The position numbers and the translations under genes are program-made. Below, in pieces: positions 26,050 to 36,601 of a DNA stretch of 64,000 nt (within the stretch, counting starts at the first letter, position 1; each line of letters opens with the position of its first letter). Where the stretch lies: positions 434,001 through 498,000 of the forward strand of contig JAXBDG010000022.1 in NCBI GenBank assembly GCA_036320915.1. Reading direction: 5' to 3'. The stretch comes from Linnemannia elongata (taxonomy: Eukaryota > Mortierellomycota > Mortierellomycetes > Mortierellales > Mortierellaceae). The notes under the pieces were generated by a model. The model saw nothing but the letters and a program-made list of their open reading frames with translations, ran no database searches and was not told the origin of the DNA.

Positions 26050-26079
<30 letters not shown>
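26050..26079. repeat. Homopolymer A tract, 30 bases
   Basis: Uninterrupted A run on the + strand between the two oxidoreductase pairs. Confidence 0.95.
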
Positions 26080-26083
<4 letters not shown>

Positions 26084-26303
26084 GGTCAATCGTGAGCCAG
26101 ATTGCTCCTATCTTGCAAAATGAACCCACTTTGCAACAGACTTTTTTAAGCTTTTTTTCATTTTCATTTTCATTTTCAGGAACAAAGACAAAATCAAAAA
26201 GTGATGAGTGATGAGGTTGTGTTATTTTTGAAATGTGTAAACTAGCTATTTGCCTCGATCAAGAGCCAAAATCCATTGAACATGATCACTATTCATAATA
26301 CTC

Positions 26304-28825
26304 CTAGGCGAGGATAGTCTCCAGGTATCGATCAACCTCGTCCCATGCCGAGGGGCCAGCTCCGAGAACACGGTAACCAATATAAGAATCAGGACGCACA
26401 ACCACAATCGCACCGGGGCCATGCTTGCCAACAACTCCATACTTTTGATGGATACAACCCTGGTGGTCCAGATACACTTTACCCTCGCCAGCCTTGTTGT
26501 CCGCAAGGCGATCCGTCGAGGCCACAGTCGACAACATGCTCTCGCTGTTGCTCTTGGGCGACGACGACGACGATGGCAATGAACAGTTCGTCACAATCGT
26601 ATGAACCATGAATGCCTTATCCGCCCGGATGGAGTGAGGGATCGCTCCAAGAGACGACGAAGTGCAAGACGTATCGTTCGACAATGTGGATGACACAGTC
26701 GACATCTCTGGGGTAGTGGGTCCAGGGACGGTCGACGCAGTGGATTCAACAATCTGGTTACGACTCTTGTAGCTCCACTTGGATCTCCAGGCCGACAGAT
26801 GTTCCTCGATCGATTTTGCGAGTCCGCCTGCATCTGTTGTCTCAACTCCTTTGATGGTAGGCGATGTACTTCTCTCGTTCTTGGATGGGGCAGGTAAGAG
26901 CAAGTCCGATGTAAAGACCAGAATATGGAAAATGCCAGGTCCGACTAAGAGCTGGTGTAGACGGACCGTCTCGCCTTCCTGTGCTGCAAGTCCCATGTCC
27001 TGCTTCCGGATCACACGAAGGTTACCGTCTCGAGCACGTTGACCGACTTGATAGTCCTCATCAACGTGTGCCTGCGACTTGGATCTCTGGTTGATCGCGT
27101 TGTCATGGTAGCGGATGAACAACATGTTGATGGGGTTGTTGGTGTTGATGTAAGGCAGGATGTAGGGGGCGATGCTTGCTGCGATCCTCTTGAAGGTCCT
27201 GCGAACAAAGTCCTGCGCCAATCCCATATCTAAGAGTTTTGCAGATAACTTGATAATTCCATCCGCAACAGGCTACATTGTATGCGAGAGAGAGAAAAGA
27301 CTGGGTGTTAACAAACGTCGATATATGTTTCAAGAATGCCTCTGTAGCAGAAGAACATTCTGTTATTACCTTGCGCTCGGCCTCGTAGGAATCCAAGAGG
27401 GTCTTTGGTGCCATGCCATGGAGGACAAGGGCAATCTTCCATGTCAAGTTGAACGAGTCCTGCAATCCCGTGTTCATTCCTTGTAGGTATTACCACCACA
27501 GTAAGAAAGTGTCAGTAAAACTCAAAGAGATTACAAAGTATCATTCCCTACAGTCAGTTACAGTCGGCGTGTGTGTTACCTTGACCACCAGCAGGAGAGT
27601 GAACATGGGATGCATCACCTGCCAAAAAGACTCTCTGCTTATAACAAAAGGTCTCGGCCTGACGCTCATTGACACGGTAGTAGGTCAACCAGGATTGATC
27701 CAGACACTTGAACTTTGCAGGTGCGACCGTGGCGCCAGCCAGCTTCTCAAATACATCCATGGTAAGTTCCTCTGGCTTGAGAGCAGCGTGTTCCTCGGGT
27801 GTCAAGAATCCATTGTCGAGCAGGAAACGGATCTCCCCGTTGGGTAATGGGAAGGCGACCATACTCCTGTTGTTGGTTCCGTTGATGACACTATGTGATG
27901 CGTATTTTTTGTTTGTTTGTTGCAAGGCGACAGTAGAAAAACAAGTTTAGAGTTAGCATTGGCAATGATGGTGTAACAGCAACATAAAAAAGGGTAAAAG
28001 AATGGCTCGGGCGTGAGAATTGGAAAAAACAGCAATGCAAGTTCAAGGAGGCAAGAGGAAGGAGGACACGTACGTGATGCCGGCGTCAAAGGGGACATCG
28101 GAATCGACATGGCCATCAAAGATGATCAGATTGTTGTCCAAAGTGCGGCCAGGGAAGGCAATGTTCAACTTATGTCGGACAGCAGACTTGCCACCATCCG
28201 TCGCAATGAGATACTCTGACCTAACCACCTCGACCTCATACCGCTTGTTCGCCTCCTCCGGATCTTCCTCGACCGAGCCCAGGATACGACTCTCTGTGGC
28301 CCTGATGTTATCCCCCACAAGCGCCCTCCGGATCTTGGTCTCAACATAGCTGGTCGTCGTTCCATCGGCATTGTTCTCCTCGACGACCTTAGTATCCATC
28401 AGCTCCCAGCCACGGTCAATATGGACACCAAGCTCCTTAAGCTCCTCAGTCAGACCCCAGGTGGTGCGACTCTGTTCAAGAAAGAGGCCATAGTTGTAGT
28501 GCGATTCCTTGGTGTCGAGGGCAGGGATGACCGACATCAGTTTGGGTCCAAAGTAGACGTGAAAGTCCGAGAGATGTGACCCGAGTTCGAGAAACCTGTC
28601 AACGATTCCAGCCTGAGCAAAGAGTTCCATGGTGCGGGAGTGGATGACGAGGGCCTTGGAGAGGGGAGAGACCTCGAGGTGGCGTTCGATGAGGCGTACG
28701 GGGATGTTGAGCTTTGTGAGGAGGATGGCAGCGAAGAGACCGGTGGGGCCAGCACCGGAGATGAGGACGGGGACATTGACATTCTTGAAGGAGGTGTCCT
28801 GAGAGGGGGTGGTTGAGGTGAGCAT
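26304..28825 (-). CDS. Phenol-hydroxylase-type FAD monooxygenase, paralogue A
   Basis: Class A aromatic-ring hydroxylase with the phenol hydroxylase-type, thioredoxin-like C-terminal domain. Four exons: 28825-28074, 27890-27580, 27479-27370, 27272-26304; 713 aa. The N-terminal FAD domain has VLISGAGPTGLFAA (about 21-34), the ring-hydroxylase signature SKALVIHSRTMELF, TDGGKSAVRHKL and the GD motif LAGDASHVHSPAGGQG (about 340-355, spliced at the last Gly). The C-terminal domain starts near VGQRARDGNLR and includes RLHQLLVGPGIFHILVFTSD and ends in VVVRPDSYIGYRVLG. Two Ser/Thr-rich insertions inside the C-terminal domain (about STASTVPGPTTPEMS and LPSSSSSPKSNSES) are absent from its neighbour and explain its extra length. 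Substrate unknown; a phenolic compound is the family default. Confidence 0.88.
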
Positions 28826-30396
28826 TGTGTGTATGTGTTACTGTTGGTGCAGTATCGTGGGAACGAGTATGAAGGAAAGAAAGAAAGAAAGAAAGAAAGA
28901 AGGTGAAAGGGAAAGAAATGTTTGTCTTGTTTTGTTTGTGTGCGTTTGCGTTTGTTTGTTTGTTTGATGATGATAAAAAAGAAAGGAGGGCGATGTGCAC
29001 AACTCAAAGCCTTTTATGGTTTTTTGCCCCTTTACATTGTCTACACACTCCAACCACCAAGACCTTTTTACCTTGTGTTCTTGTGTCCCCGTGCCATGGA
29101 CCGTGGTTCGTGAATGGACCGCGTGGACTTGAACCTAGTCACTGTCTCCTTCTTAACTCACCAACAGCGGGACTGCTTCTCGTCCTCTCTCCTCCAGCAT
29201 CGGCAGCCAAAAATGGCTGAGTCGACTTTGACTTCAAAGGTACTATTGCGCAGACACACGAAATTATGAGCGAGGTGTGTGTGTGTGTGTGTGTGTGTGC
29301 AATTGTGCACTGCTTTCTCTCTCTCTCTTGCTCTCTTGGCAAGCAAGCGCTGACACCTTCCCCTTTTTCAAGATCGCCCTTTGATCCTCGTCACTACTTC
29401 GACACATTACTGTCTTTTTTGGCTCTTGCCGCTGCCCGGAAGGATAGAAGTGCCGTGGCAATTGTTTTCCCTCCCAGTCTTTTCTCCTTTTCGTTACCTC
29501 ATCTATTTCCCTTCCAACTTGACCACTGCCATTCCTTCCGTATTTTTGGTCTTACTCTCATAGCACTGGTTCACACACCCGTGCCACACACAAGCACTCT
29601 CTCCTGATCTGTCCTACCACCTCCACACGTCCCCTCCTCCCTCACACCTCACGAATCCGAGCTCACCCACACTCATAAACGCTTCTTTCAAATAAAGTGA
29701 TCTATTTTGCCAAGGCAGGTCAATTGGGTAAAAAAACATGATCGTCGACTTTTTACGTGTACACTCTGATCCACCACTCATTCACGCACTCCCTCTCTCC
29801 TTCAATCGATCGAAAAACATCTCTCGTTTGCCGGGTTTGCAAAATGCCGGGGGAGGGGGGGGGGACTCCAACGTTTGAACAAAAAACGCGCCGCACACCA
29901 AGACCAAGTCCTATGCTCTCTTTGTAATGTAATCCCCGAAATACATCAAAGTTAGACTTAGGCCCTAATTGTCTCCCCCCGCATAATATTTTTATGTGTA
30001 TGTCTAGTTTCTCTTTTTGTGCATAACGCGAACGACCGTGTGTTTGTGTTTATCCCCTGGGAAAACATGGCACAAAGTTTCCGAAAACTAACAATTCTTT
30101 GACTAATTGATTCAATGGCAGAACGCGCGCAAGGAACAGCGGAGAGATAGAAGCACGGCGGGTTCAGGGCCCTCTTTACCTTTGCGGAAGAACCCCCACA
30201 CCACAAAAGAAATAACCATGAGGGATTTTTTTTTGAAGGCTTCATTATGTGCGTGCACCGAAAAAGAATTATGAACAAAATAAATAAACTTTATTCAGGG
30301 CATGCATGACATAGAAAAAAAAAAAAAAAAGACCTGCTCTATGACGACACCCCTCGACCTCACGCTTCCTTCATTCTTCTCTCCATCTCTCAACGT
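28826..30396. other. Intergenic region between phenol-hydroxylase-type paralogues
   Basis: 1.6 kb. Holds the paralogue A leader (an AAGA/TTTC repeat near 28875-28900), a (GT) repeat, pyrimidine-rich blocks (29310-29650) and A/T-rich sequence after the paralogue B stop (30290-30330) likely used for 3' end formation. No gene seen. Confidence 0.45.
29275..29299. repeat. GT dinucleotide microsatellite
   Basis: About twelve GT units followed by a CT-rich stretch. Confidence 0.9.
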
Positions 30397-32794
30397 TTAA
30401 GAGAGAATAGAATGAAAGTATTGGTCAACATCCTGCCATGCTGCAGGACCGGCTCCAAGGACCCGATACCCGAGATGAGTGTCTGGACGGACCACCACAA
30501 TTGCTCCTGCGCCTGCCTTGACTGGCGTCACTCCATACCGCTCATGCACAAGTGCCGCCTTTTCATCCTGGTAAAGCGCTCCCTCACCAATGGCATTGTT
30601 CGCGAACGCATCAGCTCGGATCATGGACGGGTCTTCAAAGTCCGTGGCTGAGAGTCGTTCCGGAAGCGCCGCAATTAGATGGACATGGAAAATCGATTTT
30701 GATTTTGTCGATGTGGATGAAGTCGCGTCGTTTGATCCTGCTAGGTGCTTGGTGGCGTCGTAGGACCACTTAGATCGCCACTGTGAGAGATGCTTTTGAA
30801 CATTCTCCTTCAACTCGCGCTCGTTCGTGATGGGGGTCCCGTTTGCGTCCTTGCCCTTGGAGGCCGAGGTGACAGAGAGGAGATCGGATGTAAAGACCAA
30901 GATGTGAAAGTTGCCGGGGCCATAAAGCAATTGGTGAAGACGGATCTCGGTCTCACTTTTCTTGCCACCCGAGAGCACTCTCCTGAGGGGACCATCGTGA
31001 GCACGCTGTCCGACTTGAAAGGGTTCCTTGGGGACGGGTTGTGCCTTGTGCGTCTGGTTCAACGAGTTTGTTTCGTACCGGTTTGCCAACTATAATGAGC
31101 GATTGGAAAATTAAAAATGATTCGTGATCAGCACTTTCTTATCTGTCTCAAGGTTATGTGAGTCCCGCCAATGATCAAATGAGAAACATACCATGGAGAC
31201 GGTACCGGCGGGGACAGCAATGAAACCGACAAAGAGGGAGATGAACGCGGTGACAGTCTTGCGGATAGCACGGTAGGCCAGTTTGTTGGAGAATCCCATC
31301 GCAAACATGTTGGACGACATCTTGATGACAGCCTTGGCGACAGGTCCACGCTCCTGCTCATATGTCTCCAGAATCTTGGGGTCTGCCAATCCATGAATAG
31401 CCAATGCCATCTTCCACGTCAAATTGTGTGCATCTATTACAGACATAGTAGTAAGAAAACGGTCAGGAAAAAGGCAGCTTCTATTTGTTTTTGTCTGCAT
31501 CACTACATCACTTTCTGCATGAGAAGCACTCAATGTGCTGAATGAAGAACACAAACTCACCTTGCAATCCGAGGTTCATCCCTTGTCCACCAGCAGGTGA
31601 ATGCACATGAGCAGCATCACCCGCAAGGAAGATCCTGTTCTTGTGCGAGTACGACGCTGCCTGGCGTTCGTTGATTTTGTAATAAGTTAACCAGGTCTGG
31701 GTCTTGACTTCGAACCGGGTCGGGTATGCAGCCGCCTGGGCGAGCTTTGTGAACGCCTCGAGGGTGAGTTCCTGAGTCGAGTCCAGTTCGCTTGCGTCGA
31801 TCATGACTCGGACTTGTCCGTTGCTGAGCGGGAAGACGTTCATCGTCTTGTTGTTGCTTCCATTGATAACGCTATCATAGTTGGTGACGAGAGGCGAGCG
31901 AAAGAAGAGCGAAAAATTGGGTTGGGGAGAGAGAGAAACAGGGACGAGGAGGGGACAAGAGAGATAAAAGCAAAATGTGAGAAGGCCAATTGTGCACTGA
32001 GAAAAACAAACAAGCATTTTCCACAGAGGGTCCATTTCGACTTTGATGCACCCTTTGCAGGCAAACAGGACTTACGTGAGGTCGCTCAGCCTAAAATCTG
32101 TCTCGACAAGTCCCTCATAAAGGATAACAGTGTTCTCCAACGTCTGGCCCACAAACGGGATCCCGACCTTGTGTCGAACCGCACTCTTGCCTCCATCCGC
32201 CGCGATCAGATACTGCGACCGTACCACCTCCGTTTCGTACTTCTTCCCAGCCTCATCCGCCTCCAGTTCAACCGTGCCCAGGACAGTACTCTCAGTCACC
32301 CTTTTGTTGGTTCCTTCGAGCGCCCTCCGGATCGTCGTCTCGACATACTCCTTCCCATCGTTTCCATCCACCACGACCTTGGTATCCATCAACTCCCAGC
32401 CTCGATCGACCTTTGCCCCACTCTTCTCAAGCTCGTCATTCAGAATCGCGGTCGTCTTGCGCTGTTCCAAAAAGAGCGCATAATTAAAATGTGAGATCGA
32501 GTTGACGAGACCTGGGAAGACACTGTGGACGTTGTTGAAGTAGACGTCAAAGTGCGAAATCGGATGACCCTGGACAAGGAACTGGTCGAGGAGGCCGGTT
32601 TGGTCAAAGATTTCGAGTGTGCGGGCGTGGAGGGAAAAGGCTTTTGAGAGGGGGGAGACGGTCATGTCTCGTTCGATGAGGCGACAGGGAACGCCGAGAC
32701 GGGTGAGCATGATGGCGGCCATGGTGCCGACAGGCCCTGCGCCGCTGATGAGGACTGGGACCTCGGATACTTTCTGGTGTTCTGTCGTTGTCAT
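30397..32794 (-). CDS. Phenol-hydroxylase-type FAD monooxygenase, paralogue B
   Basis: Tandem paralogue of the downstream gene. Four exons: 32794-32076, 31871-31561, 31433-31192, 31089-30397; 654 aa. Motifs: VLISGAGPVGTMAA, SKAFSLHARTLEIFDQTGLL, ADGGKSAVRHKVGIPF, the GD motif LAGDAAHVHSPAGGQG near 322-337 and the C-terminal thioredoxin-like domain (VGQRAHDGPLRR, RLHQLLYGPGNFHILVFTSD, GYRVLGAGPAAW). Only the first intron (before VINGSNN) is at the same site as in paralogue A; the other two are not. An in-frame ATG at 32911 would add a hydrophobic 39-residue leader (LSLPFLLLFFTF), but it comes from a pyrimidine-rich leader; 32794 matches the short N-terminus of paralogue A and is preferred. Substrate unknown. 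Confidence 0.87.
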
Positions 32795-32970
32795 TGTGTT
32801 GGTTGATGTGGATATGAATGTGAAGAAAAGAAGAAGAAAAGGAAGAGAGAGAATAAAAAAGGTTTGACATCTCTTTAAACGAATAAGCAGGACGGTTACT
32901 GCTGCGCGCACGAAAATGAGCCGCTACCTTGAAATGGAAGTCATACCGACAAACGACTGGACGTTTTTCT

Positions 32971-33231
32971 TTATTTGCTCCGACACGCCGCTCTTCGTGC
33001 CTTTGCAGCTCCAAGATAGAGTTCTTTCAATGCCCCATGCCCAGGATAGTACCAAGGCAATGCAATTGACACGTCAGCGATCCCATTCATCATGATCAAC
33101 ATCCCGATCATTGCAGAGTAATCACGCATGCTTCCTCCTAACGTCGGCTTTCCTGCTCTTTCTCCATACATTTTCAGCGGAGAAAAAAAACCTTGAAATA
33201 ATAAGGCGAAACTTACACTCATTGGCCACAC
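32971..33231 (-). CDS. Short orphan ORF with one hydrophobic helix (uncertain)
   Basis: Open frame between the zinc alcohol dehydrogenase stop and the start of monooxygenase paralogue B. From the ATG at about 33171 it gives 66 residues: MYGERAGKPTLGGSMRDYSA, then a hydrophobic stretch rich in Met/Ile (MIGMLIMMNGIADVSIALPW), a YYPGHGALKELYLGAAKARR segment and a basic end. Amino acid composition looks protein-like, unlike the surrounding low-complexity frames. A GTAAGT donor at about 33217-33212 suggests it may be a 3' exon of a small gene or a remnant of a longer gene. I do not recognise the family. Confidence 0.35.
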   Translation of the reverse strand: MWPMSVSFALLFQGFFSPLKMYGERAGKPTLGGSMRDYSAMIGMLIMMNGIADVSIALPWYYPGHGALKELYLGAAKARRAACRSK

Positions 33232-33309
33232 CTCGCTTGCTGTGCAAAGATCCTTTTATGGCAGAACGTTCTTTGGTACAAATGAAAAGAGAAATAAGAG
33301 AGAGAACAA

Positions 33310-35135
33310 CTACGAAAGAGCGGATGTAGATACAGAGGTAGAGGGGTCCATCTCAAGGACGATCCTGTATCGTGGCTTTCCTGCATGAACATCCTTGCAT
33401 GCTTCGTTACAGTCCTCAAAAGGTCGCTTTTCTATCCAAGGACGGATACCATGTTTCGCAGCAAACTCTAGCATCTCCACTGTTTATCACCATTTACCGG
33501 ATAAAAAGGGGTATGTTAGTTTGTTATTGCGCATAGGAGGAAAAAACAGCAACCAGTTGCAAACTACGATGTTTTGTTTGCCATTTTATTTTGTGTCTTA
33601 CCAATATCGCCCTTGCTTCCGAGATGGGATCCGACGATAGCGACATCCTGGGAGACCAGATGGGAACCAACAAAGGTGATGGGTTCTTCGGGGAGGGCCA
33701 AGAGGACCAATTGTGAAAGGGGTGCCATCATTGACAGGTACTCTTCCCAGTTGTTGTTGCGCGATGCGTTTGTGCACAAGCACAGGTCAATTGATTTTGC
33801 CGCCTCCTAAAAGAAATAATGGTCGTTAGGAGCGTGAGTGATGATGGGCGGTGAAAGAAGGGGACGGTGGAGATGGAAACGAAGTCGATCTTTTTACCTT
33901 GATTTGTTCCTTGTCGCTTGTGCTAAGAAACGGGAGCCAGAGGGGGAGGGGAGAGAGAGAGAGTGGTAAGGATTGTGGTTTTCACCTCGAACATGCACGA
34001 GCCAACCATTTGAACAATGAGATACACATACTTGATGAATTTTGTTGCGCCAAGTTTGAAGGCCTCTTCCTTCTTGTTATCCCTTCCAGAGATCGCCACA
34101 ATCTCCCTACAGCCCATCGCAGCCGCCCACTGCAACGCGATATGACCCAATCCTCTATTTATTTTTTGCATAAAAAAGCACGTCGTTAGGAAAAAAATGG
34201 GGGGCATGAAAAGGAAATACTTATTGACAGGACGGACGGTTAGTGTTCATCAGGGTCTTACCCGATACCGATGACACCGAGGCGGGTGTTGGGTCCTGCT
34301 TTGTATCGCTTCAAGGGCGTGTAAGTCGTGATTCCTGCACAAAAGAACGATGCTGCCTCTACTGACGAAATCTCCTTAGGGACTATTTCCAAGAAAGTAA
34401 TAAAAATGAAAAATGTTCCTTTAGCATAGACCGCCTCATAACACTTACACACATAACAAACAACAACAACAACCCCATCGGTCTGGCTACTCACTTTTAA
34501 AGGCATAGTCAGAATAAACGCGCATACGATCCGCAAACCCACCCTCACTGATGCCACCACGCCCATCCTTGTAGGGTGCATTAAACGTCACAGTCTTGTT
34601 CGCACAGAACTGGTCCTCTCCCTTCCTACACCAATCGCAGACTGAGGACCCACGACAACAAGACACCAGACAACCAACACCAACGCGGTCACCGATCTGG
34701 TGGGCAGCGTCCTCACCGCGTTTGACGACTACGCCGACGATCTCATGGCCTGGGATCGCTGGTCGTGTGATTGGACCCCATCCTTCTGTCGAGAAGTGGA
34801 TGCTATAATGGTTTTTTAAACAGTGTTGTAAGGAGCCATGAAAACAACAGGGAAGATGTTGGTCGGTTGGCACAGTTGTATGCGCATGCGTGCAAAACAA
34901 TAGGCAACACAATGAAGAACAAAGAAAAAAAAAAAAAAAAAAAAAAAGACTTCGCTTACTCAGATCCACAGATGCCACAGTGCGTGATCTCAATCTCGAT
35001 CTCGTCAGCAACTAGAGGTCGGGGGTGATAACTCCATTTCTGAAGAATACCGTTCCCACCGGGGACAGCTGCCCATCCCGTGAACTTGATCGATTTGTCT
35101 TCCTCGCTTGCGCCTCCTGCCTGACTCGAGAACAT
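33310..35135 (-). CDS. Zinc-dependent alcohol dehydrogenase (cinnamyl-alcohol-dehydrogenase-like)
   Basis: NAD(P)-dependent interconversion of an alcohol and an aldehyde in the cytosol; substrate unknown. Seven exons: 35135-34960, 34802-34495, 34382-34262, 34154-34032, 33922-33898, 33806-33602, 33479-33310; 375 aa, the usual length. Catalytic zinc ligands: Cys53 in THCGICGSD, His78/Glu79 in IPGHEIVG, Cys176 in FFCAGITTYTPL. Structural zinc cysteines: probably 108, 114, 117 and 125 (CRGSSVCDWCRKGEDQFC). Cofactor site GIGGLGHIALQ at about 200-210, which exists only after the 34262/34154 splice. Exon 5 is a 25-base microexon (NTSDKEQIK region). The layout resembles YahK/Adh6/CAD enzymes, which often prefer NADPH and aromatic or branched aldehydes. 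It is upstream of, and on the same strand as, the monooxygenases, so it may oxidise or reduce their products (inference). Confidence 0.92.
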
Positions 35136-36052
35136 AGCTGTATGTTCCTTTTTTTATGATTAGTTTTGTTTTGTTTTTGGTATCGTTGAGTGGGTTGCTA
35201 TTAATTTCTGGTAGTTGTCGTTGGTTGGGTGGAATGAAAAAGAGAGTAAGAGGAAACAAGAAGTGAATCGAGAGGGAAGGGTGATAGGGGGGGGGGGGGG
35301 GGGGGTCGGACAAGAAATGGGAACACGACTTGGGCGAAGTCATCAACAGAACTAATCATGTCTCTGACCGGTTTTTTTTTTTTTTCCTTTTTTTCTTTTG
35401 TTTGAGAGAATTTTTTTTTTATTTTTGTGAGACATATCAATCACAAAGTGTTGTTTCATGCTTGTTTTTTTTTCGGGAGAATTGAAGAAAGAACGGAGCA
35501 GAAGATATCATTAAAGGCGTTATACGCGTTACGCGCGTAGTTGTTGTTCTAGTTACTTCCTGTCCACAGAGATTGCGGTCGAAAAAAAATGGCCGACGCG
35601 AATAAAAAAAGTGAGGGTAGTGTTGAGAGAGGGAGAGGAAGGGTGACTAATCACTTTTGGGTCTACCACCACTAAAAACTAGAACGAACGACGTGATAAA
35701 AATAAAGGAGGTAATGCCATATGGGCAAAAAGAAATCAAAATAGGGAAGACAAGGGCAGATGACTACTAGTGCGAAGCTATTCTCCGCAAGACGCTGACT
35801 AAAAAGAAGGCGGAGTCATGTATGAATGCCACTTGTGATATTTCTTGTATGTGCTGTCCATCCAATTCGAGGCAGGGATAAGTCGTTCCTGAGGCGTTGT
35901 CGAAAGGAAAGAATGGAAGGAGGTAGTGAGCGACTGCCATGGTGGGTCGCAAAACACCACTTGCTGATATTTTTGTTGTTGTTGATTTCGAGTGTGTTAC
36001 ACACACCAGTCGAAAAAAAAGAAAGGTAATGTACTCATGTCCAGTCGTCGTG
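35136..36052. other. Intergenic region upstream of the alcohol dehydrogenase
   Basis: Contains a 19-base G run and several short T runs. Neither strand shows a convincing coding frame. Confidence 0.45.
35287..35305. repeat. Homopolymer G tract, 19 bases
   Basis: Poly-G on +, poly-C on the coding strand of the dehydrogenase, about 155 bases upstream of its ATG. Confidence 0.9.
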
Positions 36053-36601
36053 TCAACTGTGCCGCAGATTAGCCTGCCCATGGCTCTGCTTCAGCGACCG
36101 ATGCCTCACACTCAGGTCCCTCAGCACCTCCGGACTTAGACCCTGGGTATGTCGCATCCGACCACTGCCATTGTCCTCCATCCCTGGGACTAGACCAAAA
36201 TTTTCAGATTGGAAGAATTCGGATTCTCGACGCTGATGTTCTAGGTGGTCTAGAATATCGTTCAGGGTTTCGTGGGACCACTTTTGGAGCTCTGGGTCCA
36301 CATGGGCGATTGTGCGTTGACGACTGTGACTCCGGCTTCGGCTACGGCTGTGATGACGGTGGTGACGGTGGTGGGAGTGGGACCTGTGATGGCGTCGCTC
36401 TTCTCCGTTGGGAGAAAGGAGTGAGTCGTCTTGTCCCAGTTCTTGACCGTCGACTTCTGTGTTGGTGTTGGTGTCGATTTGGAGTTGTTCCAGTTTGATG
36501 GTCAGGTCGACTGCCGAGAGAGTGTGCTCGTGGTGGCGGTGACCATAAATGGCATGCAGCTTTGTGCTTTGCGCCTCTGCGTCGAATTCGGTGTCAGACA
36601 T
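36053..36601 (-). CDS. Small His/Arg/Ser-rich protein, function unknown
   Basis: Single-exon ORF of 182 aa starting MSDTEFDAEAQSTKLHAIYG. A middle tract (about residues 69-97) alternates His, Arg and Ser (HHRHHRHHSRSRSRSHSRQR) and resembles RS-type or metal-binding low complexity; the flanks look ordered and helical (VDPELQKWSHETLNDILDHL, LSPEVLRDLSVRHRSLKQ). The frame stays open upstream to an ATG at 36844 that would give a signal-peptide-like start, but a TATA box sits only nine bases before that ATG, so the transcript should begin downstream of it; 36601 is preferred. I do not recognise a family. Confidence 0.55.
   Translation of the reverse strand: MSDTEFDAEAQSTKLHAIYGHRHHEHTLSAVDLTIKLEQLQIDTNTNTEVDGQELGQDDSLLSPNGEERRHHRSHSHHRHHRHHSRSRSRSHSRQRTIAHVDPELQKWSHETLNDILDHLEHQRRESEFFQSENFGLVPGMEDNGSGRMRHTQGLSPEVLRDLSVRHRSLKQSHGQANLRHS

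Larger units (their letters stand above)
25188..26303. other. Intergenic region upstream of FAD monooxygenase 2
   Basis: 1.1 kb. The proximal part (25200-25420) is purine-rich on +, followed by a TATA box for the minus-strand gene, a CT-repeat region (25740-25790) and a 30-base A run at 26050. No gene seen. Confidence 0.45.

Noticed and set aside
32794..32911. Upstream in-frame ATG adding a hydrophobic leader to monooxygenase paralogue B
   Set aside because: The leader is pyrimidine-rich untranslated-type sequence; the paralogue and family start close to the Rossmann motif.
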